Assembly (NCBI RefSeq): GCF_000237925.1
Contig: NW_017386088.1
Coordinates: 267,087 to 331,086 of the forward strand
Direction of reading: 5' to 3'
From: Schistosoma mansoni
Lineage: Eukaryota; Platyhelminthes; Trematoda; Strigeidida; Schistosomatidae
Length of the DNA: 64,000 nt
The position numbers and the translations under genes were made by a program. A model generated the notes under the pieces. It worked only from the letters and a program-made list of their open reading frames with translations. It was not told the origin of the DNA and searched no databases. Shown here one piece after another: positions 1 to 12,600 of the stretch (the stretch's first letter is position 1; every line of letters starts with the position of its first letter).

Positions 1-1046
1 GCATTCTTCCTCCTTGAAACAATTAGTGAAGTGGATTGAGAACAGACTGCGTTTTGAGATTTATTATTTGGTAATATGTGAATATATATCAACATTTTCA
101 AGGCGATATAATCATCAGATACTGTTATGAAAGTACCTAGCTAAGTCCAAAAATGGTAAAGACAGTAAAGATATATGAATCAACGTTTTGATAAGAAAGG
201 AACAACTCTTTCAGCAACCTCTGGAGTTTTAAGTGATTCTTTGGATTGAATGTTCTTAATACTACTACTATCACAATCATATACCGCCTTAGTAAATGAG
301 GATATGATGGAGTGGAGTGTTAATGGGAGGAAAGTAATTAAGCAGATTACAATTAATAATTAGCTTTTGTGTCAATAATGGTGGAAAACTAACTATTTTC
401 ATTGGAAAGGTTCGGTAAACAGATTTTCTTAGTGCTTCCAGTATGAAGTTTGCAATTAGATCAAGTAGGCCGAAACTAAGTGTGTAACTACTGAAAATTG
501 AGATTATTTATTTCATTTAGTACTTTATTTTTCCCAACATATAAATATTATTATTGTTTAGTGCAGTCCGAAATTTTCGACCGACACTCGACATTAATAA
601 CATAAATTTCTGAAATACTAAGGATAACCAGGACTTTGTCACACGTACTTGCGGAATCTTAAGCTCAAAATATTGCTGTCACATGATTGTGACATGGTGA
701 TTTAGCGTTCATTCATAATTCTTACACACCTGATCAGGTTTTGAGATTATCGAGAAAGTTTTTGACAGGATTGATAATTGAAATGAAAAATGGCCAAATT
801 ACACGAGTTTACAAAGTTTCCCAAACACTTCGCCGGTATTTTTGAGAGGACGAAATTGCACTATGAGTAAAGTCAAGTTTTGATTACTGGCAAACGGCAT
901 ACTGAGAAGACCAATGAATACTTAATCGAACTTCATTCATAAGCATTACAGTGTAGTGAATAGATTGGGTTTAAAAGTTACAGGTTAGTACGTATTCACA
1001 TTGATAAATGATTTAACACGAAAAATCAACTGGATAGTAAGCAGTT
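1..1046. other. No recognisable feature (downstream of CHRAC1)
   Basis: AT-rich sequence with no long reading frame, tRNA-like box or recognised repeat. It should contain the 3' UTR of the CHRAC1-like gene just below 1047, but no clear polyadenylation signal was picked out. Confidence 0.4.
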
Positions 1047-1406
1047 TTATGGACAAGATGCATCAAATTCGGATTTATATTTCTCTATCCACTCTCGAGC
1101 AGTAATTTTTTGAGGTAGGACATCGGCCAAAAAATTGTAGCGATCTAACTGACATTGAAGACGAGAAAGATCCTTGTAAGTCAATTCAGATCGATTGCCA
1201 CGGATCGCAGTGGAGACAAGCTCACTTACAAACATTTCCTAAACCTTATAATAAAATAACACAATATTTACAGTAGCTTTAGATAGACATACAACAGAAT
1301 CTGATGAAACACAGTCCACGTCAGGTGAACTTTTCATCATAAGGCGAGTCCTGAAAGCCGGTATACGAAGTCCCATGATCTCATCAGTGGTACTATACCG
1401 CGGCAT
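1047..1406 (-). CDS. CHRAC1: CHRAC1-like histone-fold subunit (chromatin accessibility complex), 108 aa, two exons
   Basis: The exons read on the minus strand are 1406-1272 (45 codons) and 1238-1047 (63 codons plus stop). They are joined in phase 0 across a 33-nt GT-AG intron (1271-1239). The protein follows the human CHRAC1 pattern in order: a short N-terminus, IPAFRTRLMMKSSPDV (compare LPLSRIRVIMKSSPEV), LSKATEMFVSEL, ELTYKDLS, then NFLADVLPQKI. These are the helices of an H2A/NF-YC-like histone fold. In animals CHRAC1 pairs with the NF-YB-like POLE3 in the CHRAC nucleosome-remodelling complex. POLE4 is the nearest alternative, but the LADxLPxKI tail and KSSPDV favour CHRAC1. The acidic C-terminal tail of human CHRAC1 (131 aa) is missing. 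The start is the first ATG in a frame that matches family length. Homology is judged from memory, not from a search. Confidence 0.88.
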
Positions 1407-2053
1407 TTCAGTAGAAAAAACTCGAAATGTCGAAGTCGTCTGGTACTATATATAAGACGATTTTGTAGTTAGATATCCAATCGCCGAATACAGCAGGTCA
1501 CTTTGTGTTCGAAAATCCTAATCTGTAGAAAAGAAGAATAAACGAAATGAGCGGTGAGGTTGCAACCTACAGACGACCTTTGAGCGATTCTAAAGTGACC
1601 TTGAGAATGACCACCTAGGGCTAGATGAAGATTATTTACTATTGTGAGGAATTTGGATTATGATTTACAGTTGACAGATAGGTCTAGACATCAGGTTTAG
1701 GGTGTTCATCTCGAACTGAGATTAACTAATCGGTCAAAAAGCTACTTAGCCAAATAAATGGATGAATTTCGTGCAAAAGTTGAAGACCAGTTATTCTAAA
1801 TCTGACTGAATCGTCTATAAAATATGGTTTCGCCGACATTCAACTACACTAATTCTAGTCAGTTTGATGGCTATTTTGGGAAATGTACTTCTTGTAGTTT
1901 GAGTGGGAACGTTTTTCTCAGGGCAGTGTAGATTCTGGATAGAGCAGTTATCACATTACCAGGCAGAAGGTTGGTTGTAATGTGAAGATAAAGAGGTGAT
2001 AATTCAGGTGCTAACAGAAGACGATTTCTCCAAGGAATGATTAGATCAGGTAA

Positions 2054-2503
2054 TTAACTGACGATAGAAAGTGTGAGGAGACTGAAGTGTAAGGATAAGA
2101 GTGGAAACGAAGAAAATAATAGAATAGAAAGGAACAAGTTAATGATATGTGATGGTGATAACAGTAGGTAAATTGAGAAATGCATTAGGCAGATGGTCGA
2201 AGCTGGAAATGGAAATCTGTAGGTGTGGACGTGTTTGTCTAGTCTTCCCTTGAAGCAATCCAATGAGGGAGCTGTAGTCACTTCGGCCTGCAGAGCAGTC
2301 CTAATTGGAGCAACCCTCAATGGGAAAAAGTGGGAGCGTGTCTGGATTTTCCCTCCCTGTTGTGCAGTTTTCCGAAGACTGTCTGGTGGAGTGTTGTGGT
2401 GAAGTTCTGGTAGGATACTTGTGTTGAGGTCACATGGAGTAACTAATATGCTGTACGCCATTACCAGATGACCTCTTAGTCTCATAAAGCCTAGAGAGAT
2501 CAA
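2054..2503 (-). mobile_element. CR1-like LINE fragment, reverse transcriptase C-terminus
   Basis: An uninterrupted minus-strand frame begins near 2500 with FMRLRGHLVMAYSIL. It continues with a Phe/Arg block (SHFFPLRVAP) and a CFKGRLDKH segment. This is the order of the C-terminal tail of CR1/Jockey-type reverse transcriptases, typically RRLRGDL...YxIL...FF..RV...WN.LP...S..SFK..LD. Only the last ~130 residues are present, so this is a 5'-truncated insertion, as is usual for LINEs. The copy at 6620-7080 has the same tail on the plus strand. Downstream boundaries are not resolved. Confidence 0.6.
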
Positions 2504-2899
2504 ACCCGTGACATTCGCATTTCAAGATTTTTCTTCGTATATAAAAAGGGGGATTTTGATTTGTCTTTTACCATAAACTTTCTGTATATATCCAGAGTTC
2601 TTTCGGATGAGTACACCATTCAATATCTTTACCATGGGGTAATGTAAACTAATCGATTTATCTGAGCTCACTTCTTCATGTCATGGTGAGATTCTGGTTG
2701 ACTCATGGCATGCAGTAAGTTTAATGTTACAATTCAGTCTTGATCTAGTCTGTTCATGAAGAACGGTCGACTGTTTCAGTCATAACATACGATCCAAAAA
2801 TCAAGATAACTAAATTCCGGTTGTCGTACCAAATGTTTGTTAGTAAATTAGAATTAATCAACCCAAATATATTGCTCAAATAATAAGTATAGTAACTAT

Positions 2900-5260
2900 A
2901 TGACAGTCCCTCAATTTTTAGATTTCCGGAATCAAGGTTCCCAAATACCAGGCCAAAACAGATTGAAACTTAGCCAAAACTGCAAACAGACGAGTTCAAA
3001 ATTTGTGCTTATGATATGTGCTGCAAAAAACAGTTACGGTAGCTGTGAAAAGATATGCTGCTCCTTAAGGCCTTTGATGATATTCAAGGCAACTGAGATG
3101 ATAAACAAAGCTATAAAACTATCCATAGATGAACGGCAAGCTACATATACCATGGATAATTTGTTGTACCTTGAAAAGGCTATGGGCTCCATCATGAGTA
3201 CTGCCTTGTATCTGAGGAAAAACAAGCCGATAGACCCCTAGAACGTAATAGAGGATCAGCATATTGAATTAGTGAAAGTCTCCCGTGAAGGAAACGGAAG
3301 ATAGATTTCAACACGGCCTAAGCTGCTCTCTGTCACTACTTGTGTGTACAGTGGTGGGAGTTAGTATGGATAAGCTATTCAGAGCAGCATAGAAAGTGGA
3401 TCAGACGAGATTTTAGACAAGTCTCCTTTTAAACATTGCTTTTAGTCTATTGAGAGGACAAAATTGCCGTAAAGTACTTGGATCTGAAATCTGTATCCAT
3501 ACTGACCTTGGTCTGGTGAGCCGTATGAAGAGAAGGTCAGCAGAAGCAGAGACAAATAACCCCAGTTGAAAATGTAGGAAAATCCTCAAATTGAGGGATC
3601 TTTACATTCTCGGTGTTCAAAGACAGTAGATCCTCAAGCCACTTTTGGTGGCACAGGAAAGTATTTCAACAGTTCAGCATTTTGTTTCATAGATATTTTC
3701 AGACTACCAAACAAAATTACATTGCTTGGAGACATAGTGGGCGCGGAAAACTCTGACGCGGTTACACTCTAAAAAGCATGGCTAACGCCAAAATAGGTGG
3801 TAGCAAAACTAAAGTGTTTAAGTACTCGCTCCATAGAACATATAGACTAAATCGTAGGAGGACAGGATCATCCAATGCTTGAAAAACACTTCTACCATAC
3901 AAGCGGTTGACACGGTGGTACGCGACCGAGAGATATGCAAGATGGTATCGTGCCGGCTGAAATTTAGAGAGAATGACACTAAACAAGTGATATTGTACCG
4001 TAGTCCTGAAAGTATAGCGGACGATTTCTTCGGAATTAAACCACAACCCTCGCCAAGCAGGTGTAGTAATCTTACTATACGTCATCTTAATGAAACGCTT
4101 TTATACTGGGCAAACTTAGAAATAGAGCAATCAAAAAACTTGTTTGACCACAGACCCTTATCGCACTAACTTTATTTCAACATATACATCCCACTGAACA
4201 TGACCTGTGGGACTCTTGTTCTGTCCTTGGCTTAGACTTAACTAATAGTATTGATGCTAGTCGCCTTAACTACGTTCCAGCGACATGGAGAAATGGCCGG
4301 GAAGTCATCGCATTCACATCTGTTGCTGATATGTTCTAGAAAGAAGGCGCTCCGCGCCATCTGAACATATGGAAAGGAAGTTATTCAGACTTCTAACTAT
4401 ATGGCTTCAGAGAAAGACTAAGAAATTGAATCGAGGTTTTTAGTGTAAGAGACATGTATTCACGTCTGGCAGCTACATAAACAAGTACCTCAGTCGGTCA
4501 AAACACGTATGATTGTAGGAAAGATGAAACAGAGAAATTTCTAGAAAAAAACGTGAGATTCGACGTTTACCGATACAAATCATAAAAACCGGTAACATTA
4601 CCAAGAGTCTTGGTACAGCAAATCCGATGGAACAATACAAACCAATCGACAATAATAATACTTATTTATAACATAGCATGCATCTACCAGTTTAGCAGGT
4701 GCAAAATGATTTCTACCTTTACAGGGTAGTCAAGATTATCACACAAGTAGATAAGCTAAATTCCCAACAGAACATTTGCAGAGATATACAATCTGTTTTG
4801 TATAAACTTGTAGAAAAAGACCGTAAAACGAGGCCATGGTCACCACAAAGTAACAAAAAGGAGTTAAGCAAAAGAGGTGAACTTGTAGAACGTGTATGTA
4901 AGAGATACAGTCAAGGTTTGGGTAGGAGATTCCAAGCTGAGTGCTGTGAAGATGTTAAAATAAGGAGGAAGATGACACAAGCATTCAGACAAATGACTTC
5001 AAGTCTCCAACAACTCCTGAGTGTTCGTGAAGGGACGAACGAAGACATTAATAGTCATTTGGTAAGATTTGAACTAGAATAGACTGTTCTCAAAGAAACC
5101 ATACATAAACTACAGCAACAGTGGATGGCGTGTTGTGCGATATACAAAAAGGACAAGTTCAAACTAGTGGATGTAAGACTGAAGTATTGGGCAGGATAAC
5201 CGTTTGTCAGTTTCGAATTAGAAGCAGACGAATATAAACTGATTATATGCATAAATAAGT
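2900..5260 (+). other. Unassigned coding-like block, interrupted
   Basis: Several plus-strand open stretches (about 2900-3241, 3879-4169, 4699-5082) are longer and richer in charged residues than the surrounding AT-rich sequence. The last has a Lys/Arg/Glu/Gln-rich composition with runs like FRQMTSSLQQLLSVREG. I recognise no domain or splice pattern, and no homologue comes to mind. It could be a decayed mobile element or chance open frames. Confidence 0.25.
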
Positions 5261-6600
5261 CTACCATTACTTGAATTTTTGACCAGCTACCAACCCTTTA
5301 GTAATAGCTTAAGACTTTGAACTTGCACGTGAGAAATGGTCTCACCAGAGTGGCGAAACCAACTTAGATTTGTGAACACGAGTTTAATAACTAGTAAGCA
5401 TAAGGGGGTATCCATTAGCAACTGTCCCAACTCCAGTCTTAAAACGCCAGAAACAAGTAAAATATTCTGCACTACAAACATGAGTCGTTTGAAGTCATCG
5501 CTCTCACAATCATATTTTCTGGTCATTAAAGCCACCATCCATTATTTTCGATGTTGAGATTTTTTAAGATGGTGGTTTGGTTAAATATTAAGTCCTACTA
5601 TCAGCTCTGCATTGCATCCCCTGTGAGAGGAAATTTTCCGTAAGTACCACAGCATAAGCATACGAGACAGTCAAAGCTTATATACTAAATCTTAGACGTC
5701 GGTATAATATTGCATATCACAATAGGATTAATTATAGGTTTGCAAACGAGTATAAGTAATTCCAAAAACAAAACAATATACTGGTGATTATCACAGAGTA
5801 ACGGTTAGGATAGTGTACGAATGTAATACTTATAAAAAACTAAACAAGTGCTGTGGCCAACCCAGTGATGTCAGTAAAATGTGCGAAAAAGTGGTTAGTC
5901 GATAATAAATAGACAAGAGGAAACTTGTAACTACTTGGGTTGAGTGGTTGAGAACTGGATGCAAACATCTAAATAAATGTCAGACATTAAAGCTCGAATA
6001 TTCATTCACTTCCTTATTTTGTGTAGGGACTATGTTTCCTTCTAATTTACAATGAATGTTCAAAAGGTAACCTAACTCCTCACTTCACCTTCCGGGGTCT
6101 CAAAATAAAGACCTACTCACTACTAGTCTGGTTTCTCCTATCGATAGAACGAGGGATGCCCACTGGGACAAGAATCACACTAGTTTAAATTCACAAATTT
6201 TTTTCGTTGACATTCATCTAGTGTTTCTGCTCTCAGGAGATGGACAGTTATATCTAAAAAGGCATGAGATGTAAGAATTGTGAAATTCAGAATGCAAGCT
6301 AATTGATTCTCAATTTATCTCTGGAAAACTAATAAATGAAGGTTTGAACATGCACCACTCATCAACCGATTTTTCGACGTTTCAGAAGGATCTAACTCGA
6401 CCCAATAGTTGGCAGATAACAACGGACTTACTTTTAATACTTGAAAACGTAAACTAATTCATGTGAGAGATGTTGTAGACTACGAATGCAATGTAGGTAA
6501 CTCCCATCTAAAGGTATCCTAAGTTAAAGAATGTATATGAGTGGTGGTACCCCGTGATCAATAGTCATAGCCAGTTTGACGGTGGAACTTACGACTTAAT
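5261..6600. other. No recognisable feature
   Basis: AT-rich intergenic DNA with short overlapping frames on both strands and no motif or repeat that I can name. Confidence 0.35.
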
Positions 6601-6619
6601 TCTTGAGTGTTTTATTAGA

Positions 6620-7150
6620 CCCCATTCAGAGTATAGAAGTATAGTACTCTCTCGTTCACTCCTATAGGATATGAATACACTGTAATCTATCCAACGGCGA
6701 GTCACGAAATCATTTCGTGGACCCGAATTCAATCCTCAAGAAGAGCATCTTAAACTATTGAGTGTCTACCCACTTGAGCTGAGGCGTCTCAGAGGTGATT
6801 TCCAAATGACTTACAGTGTTCTAAATACTCCTGATAGCCTCCTCCAAAAACACTTATTCAAGTCCAGTTCCAAAACAAACTCAAAGGGTAACACTCTAAG
6901 ATTATGGACACAATATAGTAGAACAAGCTGTGGGTGCATCTTCTACTCTTTACGATGAGTCAACTTCTGGAATGCACTGTCGTCGTCGTTGGTACAATGG
7001 ACTTCCCAGGAGACCTTGAAGAGAAAACTTGACATATATTTCACTATAATTTATTAATGTATTCTTCTCATTACTAAATGTACCTGGATTCACACCTAGA
7101 GGGATAGGTGATCTCTTGCCGCTAGACACGGAAGCACGTTAGGCGAACAC
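6620..7150 (+). mobile_element. CR1-like LINE 3' fragment
   Basis: The plus-strand reading gives VTKSFRGPEF, then LELRRLRGDFQMTYSVLN, then after a stop FWNALSSSLVQWTSQETLKR and KLDIYF. This is the conserved tail of CR1-type reverse transcriptases (RRLRGD, W.LP, .FK..LD). The frame is interrupted at least once within the tail. The segment around 7070-7140 (a G/C-richer tract ending near a Cys/Gly-rich frame) may be its 3' UTR. It is related to the minus-strand copy at 2054-2503. Confidence 0.6.
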
Positions 7151-8230
7151 ATGGGTATCTGGCATTGAATATTAAATGTTAAGTGAGGGATGTTTCTTTG
7201 CTGCGTTGCTGTTGACTGGTTCTCGTGATGAGTACATAGTAAAAGGAAAATCTCTTCGTAGCACAAAAATCGTTTTAAATGGTTGCTTCCAATACCTAAA
7301 TCCTAACTTTAAACTTTCTATTAACGGAGGCTGTTGTTTTAAGCTAGTCTCTTCATCACACTCTCACCTAATTATCAACATTTTGCAGTCCTAATCTCTC
7401 GATTACGGGTGTTTTGTGCATTTCCTCGAAATGTTCTGTGCGGCGTCTTCAGATCGGACAAAATTTTCTCGAAAATAGGGGGATTGGGATGTGCTCTAGT
7501 GACAAGTTTAAATATATTTAAACCCATAGGTTGCCTGACCTAGTTGAGAATTTCAAGGGTTGCAGAGTTGTACATAAAAGATCCCGTAATACCGTTTAGA
7601 GTAATTCATAGGCATCTGGTTTTGGATTTCTGGCATTTTATTCTTTTGTTATATTGCTTTATATCATCTTGTATATCAGTTTTTACATTGAGTAGAGGGA
7701 GTCCGCTAGGCAAGAACTGTCAACCTGGTGTTAAAATCCACCTAAACCTAGTGGGTTTGTACTTCAAACCCCTCGAGACAGTAGGATCATTTATTTTACG
7801 TCTTATGGACCACCTTCACAGTCACGTTTGTCTTAGAGTATAAATTTGCCTTCTTACATAACATCTTATGTACACCATGCATTTTTTATATCAAGGCCAT
7901 CATCGGTGTAGGTAGGATTATTGCTATAGGTAAACAGCCAAGGAATATTTTCTGTACGATGAACTAAAGATAGTTCAAACATTTCTAGAGAATTACTTTG
8001 CTACAGAACATCTTTATAATAAGTTAAGCCTGTAGTTTTGGTTTTAAGTTTGAGCCCTAACAGCTTAGTGTGATATTTTCATATAACAATTAGTGTTCAG
8101 CCTTTGACTGAGGAATTATGATTTCCAACTTCATCATAAATCTACTGTATGTATCTAGAGGATCCTATTTTCTGGAGGCTAACCAGATCCCAGCACCAAT
8201 ATTCACTAAACGCCATAAAGCTTAAATTCA

Positions 8231-8371
8231 TTCAGTATTGTTTGTTTGAATCTTCCCATCGATTTGTTAGGACTGCAACTAGTCAGTCTCTAATTGGCAT
8301 ATGTGCATACTGTGCGTATTGCCTCAATATAGCCTTAATTCACAAGCTTGGTAAGCAGAGATGGATAGTGA
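8231..8371 (-). repeat. Sm-alpha-like hammerhead SINE, distal part only
   Basis: It matches the non-tRNA end of the SINE seen in full at 19528-19835. Markers are a TTGTTTGAATCTTCCCAT block, then CATATGTGCATACTGTGCGT, then the GGTAAGCAGAGATGGATAG junction. The tRNA head and ribozyme are absent. It is fused directly to a piece of the second SINE family. Confidence 0.7.
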
Positions 8372-8515
8372 AATTGAGCGACACATCCACCATTGTCTTC
8401 AGTAAGTTACTATCTCACAAGAGACCTGTTTGAACTCCACTGGTCACTGATTCTCACTAGAACTTCAGGAAATACCTCTTGAAGCCAGTCACTAGTGAGC
8501 ATACGTTGAATAATA
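8372..8515 (-). repeat. Second hammerhead SINE family (SINE-2), 5' leader piece
   Basis: It corresponds to the leader region of the full SINE-2 copy at 38270-38640 (segments TTGTCTTCAGTAAGTTACTA, GAACTCCACTGGTCACTG, GCCAGTCACTAGTGAGCATA). The tRNA-like head and ribozyme are missing. It abuts the Sm-alpha-like fragment with no spacer, so one element inserted into or recombined with the other. Confidence 0.6.
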
Positions 8516-8689
8516 TCAGAATGGGTTTACTGTATGATTTTCAGATTTTAATGAGATATTCTGCAATTTTGTGCCTAAATATATTCGATTGTCCGCACCC
8601 GTGTTCTTGTTCACGACACTATGTATAAACTTGCACAAAATAATCCTACTGGAAATGAAGCCTTTTTAAATATTTTAAAGAGAAAAAAT

Positions 8690-8889
8690 NNNNNNNNNNN
8701 NNNNNNNNNNNNNNNNNNNNNNNNNNNNNNNNNNNNNNNNNNNNNNNNNNNNNNNNNNNNNNNNNNNNNNNNNNNNNNNNNNNNNNNNNNNNNNNNNNNN
8801 NNNNNNNNNNNNNNNNNNNNNNNNNNNNNNNNNNNNNNNNNNNNNNNNNNNNNNNNNNNNNNNNNNNNNNNNNNNNNNNNNNNNNNNNN
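8690..8889. other. Assembly gap (200 N)
   Basis: Exactly 200 undetermined bases. The right flank resumes at the head of a SINE, which suggests the gap was caused by repeats. True size is unknown. Confidence 0.98.
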
Positions 8890-8894
8890 ATTTA

Positions 8895-9068
8895 TTCAGG
8901 ATAGCCGAGTGGAAGACGTGATGGCGTTTGAAGCGAGGGTACTAGGTTCGAGTCCCAGATTGAACATCAACTCTGAGATGCAGGTACATCCAGCTGACGA
9001 GTCCCAAACAGGACGAAACGCGCGTCCTGGATTCCACTGCTAGCCACTATCCATCTCTGCTTGTCATA
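8895..9068 (+). repeat. Sm-alpha-like SINE: tRNA-like head plus hammerhead ribozyme
   Basis: A tRNA-like polymerase III promoter is visible: an A-box-like TAGCCGAGTGG at about 8905-8915 and a canonical B box GGTTCGAGTCC at 8945-8955. A hammerhead ribozyme motif follows at 8981-9035. The element ends in the CACTATCCATCTCTGCTT segment shared by all copies. This architecture (tRNA-like promoter plus active hammerhead) is established for the Sm-alpha repeats of Schistosoma mansoni. Only the first half of the ~335-bp unit is present. Confidence 0.85.
8981..9035 (+). ncRNA. Hammerhead ribozyme motif with intact core (in Sm-alpha-like SINE)
   Basis: Stem I is ATCCAG (8988-8993) pairing with CTGGAT (9027-9032). 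The core CTGACGA (8994-9000) fits the CUGANGA consensus. Stem II is GTCC (9001-9004) pairing with GGAC (9011-9014), followed by GAAA (9015-9018). A minimal stem III precedes GTC, giving predicted cleavage after C9026. All core positions of the family consensus are present. It is the only copy in the window for which this holds. Confidence 0.85.
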
Positions 9069-9677
9069 AAGCTTAGTTTGTTAGATCATTCGGCGAGACT
9101 TTATTTACGAACCAATCAGATGTACGATTACAGGTCTTGAATTTTGGCGCAAATTTAATTTGTTCATTTGAATAAATAGAGTTTTGGGATTATAGCTGAT
9201 GTCAGTTCGTAATGTAAACCATATATCCAATTCTCACCCCAACCGTAAATATTAATCCTAATTCCCCACACTGGTTTGTAACCCTCATTTAACCATAGTA
9301 TATAGGTGGAAATTCTCAAGGTCCTTTTAGAGTCGCTCGAAGGTCTTCCATAAATTATAGTCCCACCGATCATTCAAATGTTCTGCATAAGAGTTAGTGG
9401 ATTATACACCCATTTTGTTCTCTAGATGCTGTATTAATTTAGTTGGCCAAACCTTTCTCAGTTTTATTGACTACACTTAATTCAACAACGTACAGTGTCA
9501 CAGTTATTTGACTAATTATGAGTAGTAATTCACTCATTGTCTTCGCTTATAGCTTTGATGTTTTTTCTTCATATCCTATCTTTCATAGGGCAGTTTTTTG
9601 TCACGTGTTTTAAATAAATAACATGAAGTTCTGTGAATTCCTCAAATAAAATAGCCGATTTACATTTTGTGAAAAAA

Positions 9678-12600
9678 ATGATATTCTACCAGAAAATTGG
9701 CGGTGAAAGTTATTTCATTGATAGTGTTACACACAACAGCTTTATGTTATTCATCATCTTACGTGAATATATTTGTTCACTAACAATGCCAGATAACTCT
9801 GAGGACCAAATACCGTGTATTAATTCAAAAGATACAATCACTTTGTATATGCTAATGTATGAAATGTTAAAGGTTAGTTGATTGTTATTTTAATAGGCCT
9901 CTTTCAAGGAAAACATTGGTAATCCATTTGACATATTAAAACGCGATTCGCAAGATGTACGTATTCCTGCGTATTTAAAACCATTGATTCGAGGCCGGTA
10001 AATATATATGATCATATTTTTATGATAAACGTATAATTGATTAGAATTGAAAGACTACGCAATTACTATGAGGCTGTTGCGTACACAAATTTGTCGACAT
10101 TTAAAAATCTAGTCTTTGCAAAATCATCGAATGTTGGCAATGAAATCGATGACGATGACGATGAAAATAGTGGTGATGGAGGGGGTGATGCTAATCAAAA
10201 TAGTAATAGAAGATTCTTTTTGACTAAAGACAGCGTTTTCGGTAAGTTTGTTAAATGTCAAATATTAAGTGATGATTGATTCATATTAGAGTTTTCATAT
10301 CATTATTTACATTAAAGTTATGGTAGCAATCAAGAAAAACTAATTTTTTTGTTTGTTTTATTTATAAGGTTACAATAACTGATACGAAAAACCATCCCGG
10401 CCGTAGCTGCTACCTCGACGTGGTGGTCGAACTTGCCTATCGTTATCACTCAACCGAGCTATATCAGCTGGAACACATGTTCCTGTAGATCCTACCACGC
10501 CAGACAGGTCTGCTAGAGAACGGTAAGGGTGAAAGTATCAACTTAAAGTCAGAGGGCGAAGTCGTACTGATAACTGTAGAAGTGTGACAGCAGTAAGGTG
10601 TTTCCCTCGGAAAACCAGCATCTGTAGCGATCCTGTTGTTTCACCACGTCGAGGTAGCAACTACGGTCAAGATTTCGACGTCCGACTATAGTTTTATTCC
10701 TTGACCTCAAGGCCCTCCCCAACTCTATTGATCGTGAGGTTCTGTGACACTGTCTGTCATTGGAAAGCGTATAGAAAGGTACATTAATCTTGTACGTTCT
10801 CTCTACTCGAACACTACTGATCGAGTCATAGTCTATGGGGAACTTTTATAGGAACTGGTTACTTCAAGTGGCGTTTGTCAGGATTGTCCGCTTTCCCCAC
10901 TTTTATTTAACTTTGTTATAGATATTCCTTTAAAGACAACACTTTCATCGCCTGACTTCATGGATTGATCTTTCAGAAGGTTCACTTGTTTACTTAAAAT
11001 ACGCAGATGATATAGTTGTGTTTAGTGAAGACGCTGCTAAAATTCAGTCTTCCGATAACCTTAAGCAATAGTGCAAGCATGTCTAGGATCCGTTTCTCTC
11101 CACTCAAATGTAAAATTTTACTTCAGGATTGACTTGCTCCATCGCCTGAATTAGTGATAGAAAATGAGGTAGTTGAACGCGTTGACCGCTTCACTTATCT
11201 CGTGTATCATCAGCCCTGATGGTTTGGTGTCTGACGGAATCTCGGCACGGATTCAGAAGGCCCTACTGGCTTTTGCCAACCTGTGTCACTTGTGGAGTAG
11301 GCGAGATATCCGTCTGCCAAGCAAAGGGTGTTTACTTCTCAGCAATCTTCTCTGTTCTACCTTATGGATGTGAAGCATAGTCATTAAGAATAGAGGATAT
11401 TTCTAGGTTACTGGTATTCGATTATATGTGTCTTCAAAGCATTGGTCGTGTATTTTGGGACCACGGAGTAAGCGGTGCCTGGGTTAGGAATAGAGTACTA
11501 GGTAAAGATGGGATTTTGGTTGATGAGTTAGTAAATCTTCACCAGTTGAGGTGGTTGGGATATGTATTACGTTTGCACAATCACCACCTACCTTGATGGG
11601 CGATTTTTCCTGGTATAGGAGTAGGTTGGAAGAAAGCTAGGAGCAGCCGAACCAAAATATGGCATCAGTCCATGAAGTCACTGACAATTGGACTTAGTTA
11701 TGTTAATAGGTACACACTTCCTATTTGGGGTCCGCATGTTAATCGTAACCAATGCTTAGAGACTTTAATTGATATGGTTCCAAATCGTTTGTAATGGAGC
11801 AGGTGCATCCATCCGAATCCTGTGACTCTAAATTCCCCACAATTTCAATAATTTGTGTTTTCTTCGAATCGTATCTTCGATGCCTAGTCTTTTTTATTAC
11901 CACTCGTACGGTTACTACCTCCATTATTCTGGAATTCGGCCTGACAGTTTCATCTCTGTTCTAGTGGGGTGTAGTAAATTGAACGTACCAGGTACTACGT
12001 TTTGACTGAGTGACTCAAAGAACTTATCATGCAAAAGATGATAGTTTTGTGAAATGAATAATGAAAGAGGATACAGATAACACATTTCAGACGACAGCAA
12101 AACTGAGGTGGTTTTCATTCTTTTAAAGGGATATCTTACTGTTTATTTTGGATGTAAAATGCTACAGTAGTATTGCTATTAGTTTTGATTTTGAGTCGTT
12201 CATGACAATATTAAGTCAGTGGGTTTTCCCGTCTGTTGGAGCCATTTTAAGAAGTTGTGATGATTCAACACATGCTAGTTTGATACACATATCCCTCACT
12301 TCAAAGCTTCATACTATATTGTAACTCTTTTCTGCTTTTTGTTTACGGATTAATACTACTCAGGCTGGTTTCTATGGAAGAGGTTGCGTCATCGTATGTG
12401 AAACGTTTTCAAAAGCCAGGGTTTCTGATACTATTGAACATTAGTCTCCAGTATGTATAAACACATATTCCAAGACCTTAGTATTACTTACACGACCTGA
12501 CTACTAAACATTAACTATTTTACTATTTAACATAAATTTGGGTTAAACACCCTCGGCTCAGATAGACCATACTGCACAAGCATAGGGCACAACTGTTCAT

